From positions 1-36,547 of the forward strand of contig JAIBBQ010000046.1 of assembly GCA_019694595.1 (NCBI GenBank): a stretch of DNA of 36,547 nt. The letters run 5' to 3'. The translations under genes and the position numbers were made by a program. The DNA is from Myxococcaceae bacterium. GTDB taxonomy: Bacteria; Myxococcota; Myxococcia; Myxococcales; Myxococcaceae. Each line of letters starts with the position of its first letter. Within the stretch, counting starts at the first letter, position 1. Below the pieces are notes generated by a model. The model saw only the letters and a list, made by a program, of their open reading frames with translations. It ran no database searches and was not told where the DNA came from. Positions 16,074 through 24,971 of this stretch are shown one piece after another.

Positions 16074-17099
16074 ATGCCCTTCGCCACCGCGCTGTTCGCG
16101 CTCGCGCTCCACGCCGCCCCCACCGAGCTCATCGTGCTCGACGTCGACCGCGACGCCCGCGCCCCCGTGGAACGCGCGACCCGCGCCAAGCTCGGAAAGG
16201 ACGCGCTCGACGGCACCAGCGTGTGGCAGCCGCTCTTCGCGCCCCCGGGCGCACTGCCGATTCCCTTCGCGCAGTTCACCGAGCCGCCGCCGCCGGGCTG
16301 GCCACAGGCGCTCGAGCGCACCTGGAAGGACACCCTCGCCGCCTTCCACTCGGTGGTGGGCCCGCCGCCGTACCCGGTGACGGCGCGCGAGCGCTCGATG
16401 CTCTTCATGTCCGCCAACCTCGACGCGGCGAACCTGCTCTGGGAGCGCTACCTCGCTTCCCGCGGCGCGAAGCAGGTCACCGTGCTGCGCCTCACCGGAG
16501 ACGGCGCCGAGCGGCAGCTCTCGGCGCAGCGCTACCTGCCCGGCGACGGCAAGACGCGCACCTTCTCCCAGCCGTGCCCCAAGGGGTCGGAGGAGGCCGT
16601 CACCACCACCGTCCTCACCCGCATCGCCGGCGAGACGTACATGGACGGCACCCGCCCGGTGCTCCGGGGCACCCCCGCGGTGGCCACCGCGCTGTCGCTC
16701 AAGGGCAGCGACGACGCCGCCGCCCTGCCCTCGCCCGACGACTGCGTGCTGCCCGCGGCGCTCGAGGTGACGCCCGGCTCGCCGCTCGGCGCCGCGCTCA
16801 CCGCGCGCTGGGCCCGCACCGTCGAAGGCCGCAAGACGGGGCCGAAGCTCGCCTGCACCCTCGCGCTCATCACCAGCCCGGCGGCGCTCCTCGTCGGCGA
16901 AGCCCAGCTCGCCATCGCCGGGCTCCAGTGTGGCGACGTGCACGCCGCGGGGCAGGTGCTGGCCGAAGGCAACGGGCGCGAGCCGCCGCGCGACCAGCTC
17001 ACCTTCACGCTGCTGAAGCAGCTGGTGGTCGCCCGCTGCCCTTCGGCGGCGCCCCTCTTCGCCCCCAAGCTGCGGGCCCCGAAGGACGTCGGCCGCTGA
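16074..17099 (+). CDS. Secreted protein of unknown function
   Basis: The 341-residue product has a signal peptide (MPFATALFALALHAA). The ATG at 16074 was chosen because the hydrophobic segment starts there; in-frame ATGs at 16032 and 16056 would add polar residues. The mature part has six Cys that may form disulfides and a Pro-rich early region (P-P-P-P-G-W-P, P-P-P-Y-P). No domain was recognised. It ends four bases from the convergent stop of the beta-barrel-like gene. Confidence 0.65.
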   Translation: MPFATALFALALHAAPTELIVLDVDRDARAPVERATRAKLGKDALDGTSVWQPLFAPPGALPIPFAQFTEPPPPGWPQALERTWKDTLAAFHSVVGPPPYPVTARERSMLFMSANLDAANLLWERYLASRGAKQVTVLRLTGDGAERQLSAQRYLPGDGKTRTFSQPCPKGSEEAVTTTVLTRIAGETYMDGTRPVLRGTPAVATALSLKGSDDAAALPSPDDCVLPAALEVTPGSPLGAALTARWARTVEGRKTGPKLACTLALITSPAALLVGEAQLAIAGLQCGDVHAAGQVLAEGNGREPPRDQLTFTLLKQLVVARCPSAAPLFAPKLRAPKDVGR

Positions 17100-17102
17100 C
17101 CC

Positions 17103-17759
17103 TCACAGCCGCACGGTGACGCCCAGCCGCCAGGTGAAGCCCGACAGGGGCATCGAGCCCAGGTTCACCGCGCCGCGCGCGATGGGGTCTTCCTGCCGGC
17201 CCGACGGCGGGGGCGGCGCCAGCGCGTCGAAGGTGTACGCCGGGCGCACCACGTAGCCGACACCCAGGTCGACCACGAAGGCCAGGCCTCCGGGCGCTCC
17301 CACGCCGAGCGCGAAGGGGAACTGCAGCCCGCCGAGGAAGGTGCCCGACGGGTGCAGCACCGTCTGCTCGAGCGCGCTCGAGCCCGTGAGCGACAGGCTC
17401 GCCCAGTCGAGGCCCACGCCCGCCCGGGCATACGGCTCGAGGTGCTTGAGCCACGCGAAGCGGTAGCCGGCGCTCACGTCCACGCCGCGGACCCAGAGCG
17501 AGGAACTCAAGGTGCCGTGCGCGGTGGCGCTCGCCGCGCCGCTGCGCCAGCCGAGCTCCACGTCGACGTGCCCGCGCGGCGCCGCGAAGGTCCCCGCGGC
17601 CGCCACCCGGTACATGCGCAGCGGGTCATCGGCCGACACCAGGTCGTACTGGCTCGACGTCATCAGCTCGGACGCGAAGCCGAAGCTCGCCGACAGCTCC
17701 GGCCGCTCGGCCCACGCCGCCGCGGAGAGGCACAGCATCAGCAAGGTGGCGGTCTTCAT
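17103..17759 (-). CDS. Outer-membrane beta-barrel-like protein
   Basis: The 218-residue product has a cleavable signal peptide (cleavage near A-W-A, residue ~17). Alternating polar/hydrophobic strands follow, rich in Gly and aromatic residues (V-D-V-E-L-G-W, V-D-V-S-A-G-Y-R-F, P-Y-A-R-A-G-V-G-L-D-W), and the protein ends with a strand finishing V-T-V-R-L. This is the pattern of small outer-membrane beta-barrels. Its ATG overlaps the stop of the upstream propeller-like lipoprotein (ATGA at 17756-17759), so it is the third gene of a coupled operon. No specific substrate or family is indicated. Confidence 0.72.
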   Translation of the reverse strand: MKTATLLMLCLSAAAWAERPELSASFGFASELMTSSQYDLVSADDPLRMYRVAAAGTFAAPRGHVDVELGWRSGAASATAHGTLSSSLWVRGVDVSAGYRFAWLKHLEPYARAGVGLDWASLSLTGSSALEQTVLHPSGTFLGGLQFPFALGVGAPGGLAFVVDLGVGYVVRPAYTFDALAPPPPSGRQEDPIARGAVNLGSMPLSGFTWRLGVTVRL

Positions 17760-19249
17760 CGGGCATCCTCCGGGCGCTGCAGGTCACCGCTCAGCGCGAA
17801 GTCGCTCAGCCGCAGCGCCCCCGCGCGGTCCGACGTGCCGGCGGGCGCGAAGGTCACGTCGCCCAGCAGCGCTCCGTGGTCGGCCGCCACCAGGTCGGTG
17901 CCCGGCAGGTAGAAGAGCCGCTGCGGCGTGGCGTCGAGCGCCAGCTCCACCAGCTGCAGCGTGCGCAGGTCCATCGACACCACGGTGGAGCTTCCGGCCA
18001 CCGAGAAGAAGAGCCGCTGTCCCTGCGCGTCGTACGCGCTCGCGGCGAAGGCCTGCGCGAGCTGCACGCCCTGCAGGTGCAAGCGCACGCGGTTGGTGTC
18101 GTCGGTGAGCGACACCGTGGCCAGCGCCGGGCCGGTGCCCGCGGAGCTCGAGACCTGCGGCAGCGGGAAGAGCGCCTTGTCGAGCGCCGGCACCACCAGC
18201 GGCGCGGACGCCACGCCGTCGAGCGCCACCACGCCCGAGCGCCCGTCCTTCACGTCCCACGCGGTGACGGTGCGCGAGCCTTCGTTCCACAGGAGCACCG
18301 TGGTGCCCGTCATGCGCGCCACGTGCGCCGCCACGTCGGTGAGCGACAGGCGCCGGTGGTTGTCCTGGATGCCGCGGGCGTCGAGGAGGAAGGCCTCCTT
18401 GCTCGAGGCGTACACCGCGAGCACCGCGTCGTCGGTCCCTTCCGGAGCCGTCTCGATGTCGGCGAGGCCGCGGCCGCCGGCCACGAAGTTCACCGACGCG
18501 CTCACCGGCGCGCCGACCTCGCTGCCCAGCTCGACGGCCACCACGTCGTCCTGGCCCGACACGCGCAGGAAGAGCCAGTGCGCGTCGCGGGAGAAGACGG
18601 CCTCCAGCACCGGGGTGTCTCCCGTGCTGCCCTGCGGACGCACCGAGATGCGGCGCGTGGGCACCTCGGGGTGGAGCGCGTCGAGCACCGCCACCCCGCG
18701 CTCCAGCGTCACCGCCACCAGCCGCCGCGCGCCTTCCACCGGGCCGAACACCACGCTGCGCGGCGCCAGGCTCTCGGTGTCCAGCTGCAGGCGCCGGAGC
18801 GACAGCGACGCGGTGTCGAGCAGGCCCACCTCGTTCAGGTTGCGCGCCACCAGCTGACCGCCGCGCGCCGCCGCCACGTAGGTGAGCAGGCCGAAGCGGC
18901 CGTCGGGGCTGAAGGTCACCGTGTCGAAGAAGCCCGGCGTCTCCAGCACCGTCGCCGACAGCCCCGCGACGTCCACCAGGTCGAGCGTGGGCGCCTTGGG
19001 AGCGCCGGTGAGCACCGCCACGGTGTCGGTGCCCGGCACGGCGACCGCCGCGCGCGCGCCCGACGACAGCGTCACCGTCTGCGTGTACGGCGTGGTCCCC
19101 GTCACCACCACCGCGCGGTTGGTCTGCGGCACCACCTGCACCAGGGCACCCTGGGTCGCCACCAGCGGCAGCGGCTTGAGCGGCGAAGTGTAGAGCGAGC
19201 CGCGGGTACCGCAGGCGGCGAGGACGAGCAGCGGCAGCAGGCGTCTCAT
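17756..19249 (-). CDS. Beta-propeller-like lipoprotein
   Basis: The 497-residue product has a lipobox L-A-A-C (Cys13). The mature protein is a run of short beta repeats resembling WD40/YVTN/NHL-type propellers: F-S-P-D-G-R-F-G-L-L-T near residue ~115, F-S-R-D-A-H-W-L-F-L, and L-D-A-x and V-D-V-A-G strand ends throughout. Propellers usually serve as binding scaffolds. There is no catalytic motif. Its ATG overlaps the stop of the preceding lipoprotein gene (ATGA at 19246-19249) and its stop overlaps the next ATG. It appears to be a paralogue in kind of its upstream neighbour. Ligand unknown. Confidence 0.75.
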   Translation of the reverse strand: MRRLLPLLVLAACGTRGSLYTSPLKPLPLVATQGALVQVVPQTNRAVVVTGTTPYTQTVTLSSGARAAVAVPGTDTVAVLTGAPKAPTLDLVDVAGLSATVLETPGFFDTVTFSPDGRFGLLTYVAAARGGQLVARNLNEVGLLDTASLSLRRLQLDTESLAPRSVVFGPVEGARRLVAVTLERGVAVLDALHPEVPTRRISVRPQGSTGDTPVLEAVFSRDAHWLFLRVSGQDDVVAVELGSEVGAPVSASVNFVAGGRGLADIETAPEGTDDAVLAVYASSKEAFLLDARGIQDNHRRLSLTDVAAHVARMTGTTVLLWNEGSRTVTAWDVKDGRSGVVALDGVASAPLVVPALDKALFPLPQVSSSAGTGPALATVSLTDDTNRVRLHLQGVQLAQAFAASAYDAQGQRLFFSVAGSSTVVSMDLRTLQLVELALDATPQRLFYLPGTDLVAADHGALLGDVTFAPAGTSDRAGALRLSDFALSGDLQRPEDAR

Positions 19250-20961
19250 TGGATTTCCCCGTTCAGGGTGAAGCCGGTCGCGGTGCGCACCTGACCGGAG
19301 TCCAGCTGGGTGACGCTGATGCGCCCCGCCGGGTGCTGCTGGCTGACGAACACCCGGTGCGGCGTGATGCCCGGCGCCTCGGGCACCGTGCCCATGAAGA
19401 GCGGCGCCGACGGCAGGGTGAGCGTGGTCGACACCTGCGAGGTGAGGTTCACCGCCATCAGCGCGAACCGCTGCAGGCCGTCGTTGCGCAGCGCGACCCC
19501 CACGTAGCCACCGCGCGGGCTGAAGGCGAAGCGGGTGGGCCTCGTGGTGCCGGTGCGCTGCAGCTGCCAGGAGCCGCTCGCCACGTCGACCACCGAGAAG
19601 CCCTGGTCGCGGTCCACCGCCGCCTCGTACGGGTCGGTCGCGGTGGTGTCGGGCTGCGCGCGGTGAATGATGATGGCCGACTTCGAGTCGGGCGAGACCG
19701 CGACCTCGTCCACCCGCTTCTCGAGCGGCCAGCGGGTCACCACGCCCGACGGCAGGTCGACCTTGGCCAGCGACTCGTCGCCGGTCACGTTGCTCCACAC
19801 CAGCGCGAACATGCCGCCCGCGGGCAGCTCCGGCGGGAGCGCCACCTGGCCCACGCCGTTGCCCGGCACCGGGAACTCCTGGATGCCCGTGGGGTCCACC
19901 AGGTCCTGCGGCAGCTCGAGGTACGCCACGCTGCCGCGGGTGCGCAGCGCCGCCACCGCCGCGGTGCCGCCGGGCAAGAGGTCGAGGTCGGTCGCCACCT
20001 CCGGCAGCGGCACCGTGGTGAGCGCCACGCCGTCGTAGGCCGCGAGCTGCGGCGAGACGGTGGAGCGCAGCATCACCACGTGGCCGTCGTCGCTCGCCAC
20101 CACCTCGCGCGAGCTGACGTCGGCGCTCATCGACGCCGGGAGCGTGAGCCGCGTCGGCAGCGTGCTGCCCCCCGTGGTGAGGTCGAAGCTTGAGACGGTC
20201 GACTTGGCGAACACGTACAGGCGCGTGGTGACGCCCGCGTCGGTGCGGAAGACCACGTCGGTGAGGCGGTAGCCGCCGCCGAGCTCCTGCACCACCTCCG
20301 ACGCCGGCTTGCCCGCGCGGGCCTTCACCAGGTCGACCAGGGCGAAGACGCCTTCCGCGCCCGAGGCCGGCGCCGTGCCGTCGGGCCAGGCCACCGCGAA
20401 GTGCCCGTCGGGCGAGATGGCGAGGCGCCCGTACTGGCGCTTGAGCGGCAGCCGCACCAGCTTCGACGGCAGCACCCGGCTGTCGATGAGCGAGAGCGAC
20501 AGGTCGTCGGCGCTCAGCACCACCGCCGCGTCTTCACCGGGCATCGCGGCCAGCGCGATGGGCCGGGGCCCGACGGCGACCGCTTCGATGGCCAGCGTCG
20601 CGGGGTCGATGCGCGCCACCGACGCGCCGCTGGGGTTGAGCGCGAAGACGTAGTGCGGCGTGGCCACCGGCGGCGACTGCGACAGCCCGGTGTTGGTCTC
20701 CACCTCGGGGCGCACGCAGGCGCCCGCCTCGCAGGTGAAGCCGGCGGGACATTGCGCTGCGGTGGTGCAGGCCGCCGCGCCGCCTCCGGACGACGAGGAG
20801 CCTCCGCCGGACGACGAGAAGCCTCCACCCGGCGCCGCGCCCCCACCCGAACCGCCGTTGGGAACGTTGTCTCCCCCGTCCTTGAGGGCATTGGCCCCAC
20901 ACGCCACCGCCCAGGCCGCGAATGCTCCGAGCGCCAGCGGCGCCCACGACGTGCCACGCAT
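19246..20961 (-). CDS. Beta-propeller-like lipoprotein with Cys-rich N-terminal module
   Basis: The 571-residue product has a signal peptide ending A-V-A-C (Cys21) and a Gly/Ser-rich linker (residues ~30-62). A small disulfide module follows (C-T-T-A-A-Q-C-P-A-G-F-T-C-E-A-G-A-C), then ~470 residues of propeller-like repeats (A-I-S-P-D-G-H-F-A-V-A, V-A-V-S-P-D-S-K-S-A-I-I, F-A-F-S-P-R-G-G-Y-V-G-V-A). The start is well supported: GGGGGAGG with GGAGG at 20971-20975 (minus strand) sits nine bases before the ATG. It is the first gene of the three-gene operon, so the promoter should lie in 20962-21181, where I saw no clear elements. Function unknown. Confidence 0.78.
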   Translation of the reverse strand: MRGTSWAPLALGAFAAWAVACGANALKDGGDNVPNGGSGGGAAPGGGFSSSGGGSSSSGGGAAACTTAAQCPAGFTCEAGACVRPEVETNTGLSQSPPVATPHYVFALNPSGASVARIDPATLAIEAVAVGPRPIALAAMPGEDAAVVLSADDLSLSLIDSRVLPSKLVRLPLKRQYGRLAISPDGHFAVAWPDGTAPASGAEGVFALVDLVKARAGKPASEVVQELGGGYRLTDVVFRTDAGVTTRLYVFAKSTVSSFDLTTGGSTLPTRLTLPASMSADVSSREVVASDDGHVVMLRSTVSPQLAAYDGVALTTVPLPEVATDLDLLPGGTAAVAALRTRGSVAYLELPQDLVDPTGIQEFPVPGNGVGQVALPPELPAGGMFALVWSNVTGDESLAKVDLPSGVVTRWPLEKRVDEVAVSPDSKSAIIIHRAQPDTTATDPYEAAVDRDQGFSVVDVASGSWQLQRTGTTRPTRFAFSPRGGYVGVALRNDGLQRFALMAVNLTSQVSTTLTLPSAPLFMGTVPEAPGITPHRVFVSQQHPAGRISVTQLDSGQVRTATGFTLNGEIQ

Positions 20962-21181
20962 CTTCGACTGCCTCCCCCGGCCCCAGCGCCCGGGACCAGG
21001 AGCAAGAAGCCTGCCCGGCTTCCGCGTGCGCCGTGTTCAGAGGGAGTTCGGCGCCTGGAGCAGCGATGTCGCGGATCAGCCCTCCGGACGGGCGTGTCAG
21101 TTGAGGTGGAGCACGTGCGCCGCACCCGCTCCTGCTTCACCCGATGCGAGGCACCGGCGTTTCGGCTTAGCTCCCGCGCCG

Positions 21182-21826
21182 GTGGGGACCTTCGCACGCG
21201 CACTGGTGGCAGCCTGGCTGGCGAGCGCCCCCGCGCCTGCGCCCGCGGCGCGCTGCGCGAGCGGCCAGGTGAAGTCGGCCGGCCACTGCTGCTGGCCCGG
21301 CCAGACCTGGGACGACAAGCTGCGCGCGTGCACCGGCGAGCTGCGCTGCCCGGAGCCGCTCGAGGCCCGGCTCGGCCGCTGTCTGCCCCGGCTGGCTCCC
21401 GAGCTCGAGCGCCTGGCGCCGCTGCTCACGCTCAAGCCGCTCGACGGCGCGGCGAAGGGCTGCGGCGCGAGCGCCTACGTCCAGCGACTCGCGTCCAGCG
21501 AGGGCTGCACCCTGAGCGTGGAGCGCGCGCTCCTGGCAGGCTCGGGCTGCACCGAGCCGGCGCTGCTGTCGGGGGGACCGGCGCTCAGCGTGGCGCTCGA
21601 CCGGCTGCAGTCGCTCGAGGTGCTCTGCAGCTGGCCGAAGGACGAGACGCCGGTCGATGCCTGCCTGGTGCTGCTCACCAGCTCGGGCGTCGACGAGCGG
21701 CGGGAGCGCGGCACCGCGGTGCTGGTGGCCGACACGCCCCAGCGCGCGCGCGCCCTGTCCCAGGCCCTGGCGTCGGCGGCCCGCGCGTGCGGCAAGTCGC
21801 CGACCCTGCGCGAAGTGAAGCGCTGA
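21182..21826 (+). CDS. Secreted Cys-rich protein with HCCWPGQ motif
   Basis: The 214-residue product starts at a GTG and has a signal peptide (L-V-A-A-W-L-A-S-A-P-A-P-A-P-A-A). The frame is open further upstream, but only this start gives a signal peptide. Right after cleavage comes C-A-S-G-Q-V-K-S-A-G-H-C-C-W-P-G-Q-T-W followed by C-T-G and C-P. This HCCWPGQ-type module is one I associate with secreted or kinase-linked proteins of myxobacteria. The remaining ~150 residues contain evenly spaced Cys and no recognised fold. Role unknown. It is divergent from the propeller operon. Confidence 0.65.
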   Translation: MGTFARALVAAWLASAPAPAPAARCASGQVKSAGHCCWPGQTWDDKLRACTGELRCPEPLEARLGRCLPRLAPELERLAPLLTLKPLDGAAKGCGASAYVQRLASSEGCTLSVERALLAGSGCTEPALLSGGPALSVALDRLQSLEVLCSWPKDETPVDACLVLLTSSGVDERRERGTAVLVADTPQRARALSQALASAARACGKSPTLREVKR

Positions 21827-21962
21827 TCCACCCACTCCCGCGCTGAAGCATTCCAGGCCGATCTGGAGCGCCACTGCTCCACCCCTCGCCGCGGGGGGTG
21901 CCCACAAGTGTTCACACTCATTGGGCTCCCCTCTTGGTGCGTCACTTGTATACACATCAGGA

Positions 21963-22868
21963 ATGGGGAAGCGGCCCACCCAGGGCAAGAAGGCGAAGAA
22001 GCGCGCGCCGCGCCGCGGCACGGCCGTCGGCCTGGCGGTCGCCGGGCTCGGCGGGCTCCTGGGCACCACGCTGCTGGTGGGCATCCTCACCTCCAAGACG
22101 GAGACGGTGCCGCCGCCGCCGCGCGTCGACCTGCGCGCCCAGCTCGCGCACGCCGAGGAGTGGGAGCCGGCGGCCAACGAGACGCCGATTCCGCTGCCGC
22201 CCACCAAGGAAGAGCTCACCCACTTCGACACGGTGAAGCTCATCACCAGCATCGAAGGCGACCGCGAGCCGTCGGCGAAGGCGCCGCGGGCGAAGCCGGA
22301 AGCGCCGTCGCGCGCGCCGAAGAACGGCCTGCTGCTGTGGCCCGCGGGCATCACCGCGCTCTCGAGCGGCTTCGGCTACCGCGACAACCCGCTGAGCGGC
22401 GGGGCGATGCAACTGCACCGCGGCGTCGACGTGCGCGCGCCGTGCGGCAGCGAAGTCGTGGCGGCGGCGGGCGGCGTGGTGAGCTTCGCGGAGTGGACCG
22501 ACTCCAGCGGCAACACGGTGAAGGTGACGCACGCCAACGGGCTCACCACCCGCTACGCGCACCTCTCCGCGCTCAACGTGAGCCCCGGCGACCGCGTGCG
22601 CGCGGGCGACCGGCTCGGCCTGTCGGGCGACACCGGCCGCATGTCGACCGGGCCGCATCTCCACTTCGAGATCTGGAAAGACGGCCAGCCCGTCAACCCC
22701 ATGGCCTTCCGCTACCACTACCTCGCGCCGGGCACGCTCGGCCGCAGCACCGCGGTGGTGTGCGCGGGCGGCGGCGGCTACGGCGCGGGCCCGATGGCGA
22801 TGGGCTCGATGGACCCCGGCAACACCGGCAGCAGCGCCGAGGCCATCTACTCGTCCTTCACGCGCTGA
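21963..22868 (+). CDS. Membrane-anchored M23 (LytM-type) peptidase
   Basis: The 301-residue product has a basic N terminus (KKAKKRAPRR), one membrane helix (~20-40) and a ~90-residue linker. A LytM/M23 zinc peptidase domain (PF01551) follows at ~120-250. Zinc and catalytic residues are visible: His152 and Asp156 in L-H-R-G-V-D-V, R-Y-A-H-L, and His232/His234 in H-L-H-F-E. Such enzymes cleave peptidoglycan cross-links or act as regulators when residues are missing; here the ligands are intact. A Gly/Met-rich tail (~270-295) follows. I chose the ATG at 21963; an in-frame TTG at 21921 is possible. The upstream region 21911-21962 is less GC-rich than its surroundings and holds a TATACA hexamer (21949-21954), hinting at a promoter with a very short leader. 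Confidence 0.9.
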   Translation: MGKRPTQGKKAKKRAPRRGTAVGLAVAGLGGLLGTTLLVGILTSKTETVPPPPRVDLRAQLAHAEEWEPAANETPIPLPPTKEELTHFDTVKLITSIEGDREPSAKAPRAKPEAPSRAPKNGLLLWPAGITALSSGFGYRDNPLSGGAMQLHRGVDVRAPCGSEVVAAAGGVVSFAEWTDSSGNTVKVTHANGLTTRYAHLSALNVSPGDRVRAGDRLGLSGDTGRMSTGPHLHFEIWKDGQPVNPMAFRYHYLAPGTLGRSTAVVCAGGGGYGAGPMAMGSMDPGNTGSSAEAIYSSFTR

Positions 22869-22877
22869 AAGAGCGCG
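22861..22877 (+). terminator. Hairpin at the end of the M23 gene
   Basis: CGCGCT (22861-22866) and AGCGCG (22872-22877) pair around GAAAG and overlap the TGA stop. The downstream bases start CTTG without a T-run, so this is only a possible terminator. Confidence 0.3.
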
Positions 22878-22910
22878 CTTGCCCGACCCCGGGGCCTCAA
22901 CTACGCGCCG

Positions 22911-22929
22911 CCGGCGAACCCTTCGCCGG
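22911..22929 (+). promoter_or_regulatory. Strong hairpin just before the S9 peptidase start
   Basis: CCGGCGAA (22911-22918) and TTCGCCGG (22922-22929) form a perfect eight-base stem with loop CCC, ending 10 bases before the ATG. There is no T-tract. It may end the M23 transcript or shape the leader of the S9 peptidase mRNA by lying across the ribosome-binding region. Confidence 0.4.
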
Positions 22930-22939
22930 TCAGGTGCAC

Positions 22940-24955
22940 ATGCTGAAGCTCGCGCTCGCCGTCTCCCTGTCCCTCGCGGCCGCCAAGCGGCCGTACACGG
23001 TGCAGGACCAGGTCAACCTCCGCCGCCTGCTGGCCGTCGCCAGCTCGCCCGACGGCACGCAGCTGGTGCTGACGGTCCGCGACACCGACTACACCGCCAA
23101 CCGCGGGCGCACCGACCTCTGGCTGGTGCAGGCCGACGGCTCGAACCTGCGGCAGCTCACCGCGCACCCCGAGGCCGACTCCGACCCGGTGTGGGCGCCC
23201 GACGGCAAGTCCATCTTCTTCCTCTCCGGGCGCACCGGCACTTCCCAGGTCTTCCGCCTGTCCCTCGAGGGCGGCGAGCCCACCGCGGTCACCAGCTCGC
23301 CCCTCGACGTGAACGCCTTCGTGCTCTCGCGCGACGGCAAGAGCCTCGCCTTCGCGGCCGACGTCTTCCTCGACTGCGACCTCGACTGCACCCAGAAGAA
23401 GCTCGACGAGAAGGCGAAGAGCAAGGCCTCGGGCCGGCTCTACGACTCGCTCTTCGTGCGCCACTGGGACACCTGGGGCGACGGGCGCCGCAGCCACCTC
23501 TTCGTGCAGGCGGTCGCGGGCGGCCCGGCGAAGGACGTGATGAAGAAGATGAACGCCGACGCGCCGTCGAAGCCCTTCGGCGGCAGCGAGGAGTTCACCT
23601 TCTCGCCCGACGGCAAGCAGCTGGTCTTCACCGCCCGCGACGTGGGCCGCGAGGAAGCCTGGTCCACCGACATGGACCTCTTCGCCGCGCCGGTCGACTC
23701 GAGCGCCCCGCCGAAGAAGCTCACCACCGCCAACCGCGCCACCGACACCTCGCCCGTCTTCTCGCCCGACGGCAAGACGCTGGCGTACCTGGCGATGAAG
23801 CGGCCCGGCTACGAGTCGGATCAGCTGTGGATCCGCCTGCGGGACTGGGCGAGCGGCCAGGAGCGCGAGCTCGCCTGGGGCTCGAGCCCCGACCTGCTCA
23901 AGTGGAGCACCGACGGCAAGACGCTCTACGCCTCCGCGTGGGACGACGGGCAGGCCAAGCTCTTCGCGGTGGACCCCGCGACGGCCAAGGCCACCGCGCT
24001 CATCGCCTCGGGCCACGTGGCGGGCCTCGCGGTCACCGCCCAGGCGCTCTTCGCGGTGCACGACTCGCTCTTGGGCCCCGCGGAGCTGGTGACGCTGCCG
24101 CTCGCCGGCGGGCCGGTGAAGACGCTCACCGCGCTCAACGCCGCCGCGATGAAGGACGTGCAGCTCGGCGAGACCGAGCAGTTCAGCTTCCCCGGGTGGA
24201 ACGGCGAGACGGTGAAGGGCTACCTGGTGAAGCCGGTCGGCTTCGACGCCAAGAAGAAGTACCCGCTCGCCTTCCTCATCCACGGCGGGCCGCAGGGCAG
24301 CTTCGGCAACGACTGGCACTACCGCTGGAACCCGCAGGTGTACGCGGGCCACGGCTACGTGGCGGTGATGATCGACTTCCACGGCAGCACTGGCTACGGC
24401 CAGGGCTTCACCGACAGCATCCGCGGTGACTGGGGCGGCAAGCCGCTGGAGGACCTGCAGAAGGGCCTCGCGTACGTGCTCAAGCAGTACCCCTTCGTCG
24501 ACGGCAACCGCGCCTGCGCGCTCGGCGGCAGCTTCGGCGGCTACATGGTGAACTGGATCGCCGGCCAGTGGCCCGACGCCTTCAAGTGCCTGGTGAACCA
24601 CGACGGCAACCTCGACGAGGCGATGGCCTATTACGACACCGAGGAGCTCTGGTTCCCCGAGTGGGAGCACGGCGGCACGCCCTGGGAGCAGCACATGGGC
24701 TACGCGAAGCACAACCCGGTGGACCACGTCGCCAAGTGGAAGGCGCCGATGCTCGTCATCCACGGTGCGAAGGACTACCGCGTGGTGGAGACGCAGGGCA
24801 TCGCCACCTTCACCGCGCTGCAGCGCCGCGGCATCCCGTCGAAGCTGCTCGAGTTCCCCGACGAGAACCACTGGGTGCTCAAGCCCCAGAACTCCGTGCT
24901 CTGGCACGAGACGGTGCTCGGCTGGCTCGACCAGTGGACCGCGCCCAAGAAGTAA
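22940..24955 (+). CDS. S9-family prolyl oligopeptidase-like serine peptidase, exported
   Basis: The 671-residue product has a short signal peptide (MLKLALAVSLSLAAA). An N-terminal beta-propeller of TolB/WD40-like repeats (S-P-D-G-T-Q, A-P-D-G-K-S, S-P-D-G-K-Q, S-P-D-G-K-T) runs to ~residue 410, and an alpha/beta-hydrolase domain (PF00326) follows. The catalytic triad is Ser531 in G-G-S-F-G-G-Y-M, Asp612 in H-G-A-K-D-Y-R and His644 in E-N-H-W-V. The oxyanion-type H-G-G-P-Q-G motif is present. The order and length resemble dipeptidyl-peptidase/acylaminoacyl-peptidase members of S9. It is probably a periplasmic or secreted peptidase that releases short peptides. A GTG two codons upstream is an alternative start. 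Confidence 0.93.
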   Translation: MLKLALAVSLSLAAAKRPYTVQDQVNLRRLLAVASSPDGTQLVLTVRDTDYTANRGRTDLWLVQADGSNLRQLTAHPEADSDPVWAPDGKSIFFLSGRTGTSQVFRLSLEGGEPTAVTSSPLDVNAFVLSRDGKSLAFAADVFLDCDLDCTQKKLDEKAKSKASGRLYDSLFVRHWDTWGDGRRSHLFVQAVAGGPAKDVMKKMNADAPSKPFGGSEEFTFSPDGKQLVFTARDVGREEAWSTDMDLFAAPVDSSAPPKKLTTANRATDTSPVFSPDGKTLAYLAMKRPGYESDQLWIRLRDWASGQERELAWGSSPDLLKWSTDGKTLYASAWDDGQAKLFAVDPATAKATALIASGHVAGLAVTAQALFAVHDSLLGPAELVTLPLAGGPVKTLTALNAAAMKDVQLGETEQFSFPGWNGETVKGYLVKPVGFDAKKKYPLAFLIHGGPQGSFGNDWHYRWNPQVYAGHGYVAVMIDFHGSTGYGQGFTDSIRGDWGGKPLEDLQKGLAYVLKQYPFVDGNRACALGGSFGGYMVNWIAGQWPDAFKCLVNHDGNLDEAMAYYDTEELWFPEWEHGGTPWEQHMGYAKHNPVDHVAKWKAPMLVIHGAKDYRVVETQGIATFTALQRRGIPSKLLEFPDENHWVLKPQNSVLWHETVLGWLDQWTAPKK

Positions 24956-24971
24956 CCCGCGCGCGACGCTT

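Noticed and set aside
21921-21962. TATACA at 21949-21954 as a sigma-70-type promoter for the M23 gene
   Set aside because: No acceptable -35 hexamer at 16-18 bases; noted only as a hint in the gene entry.
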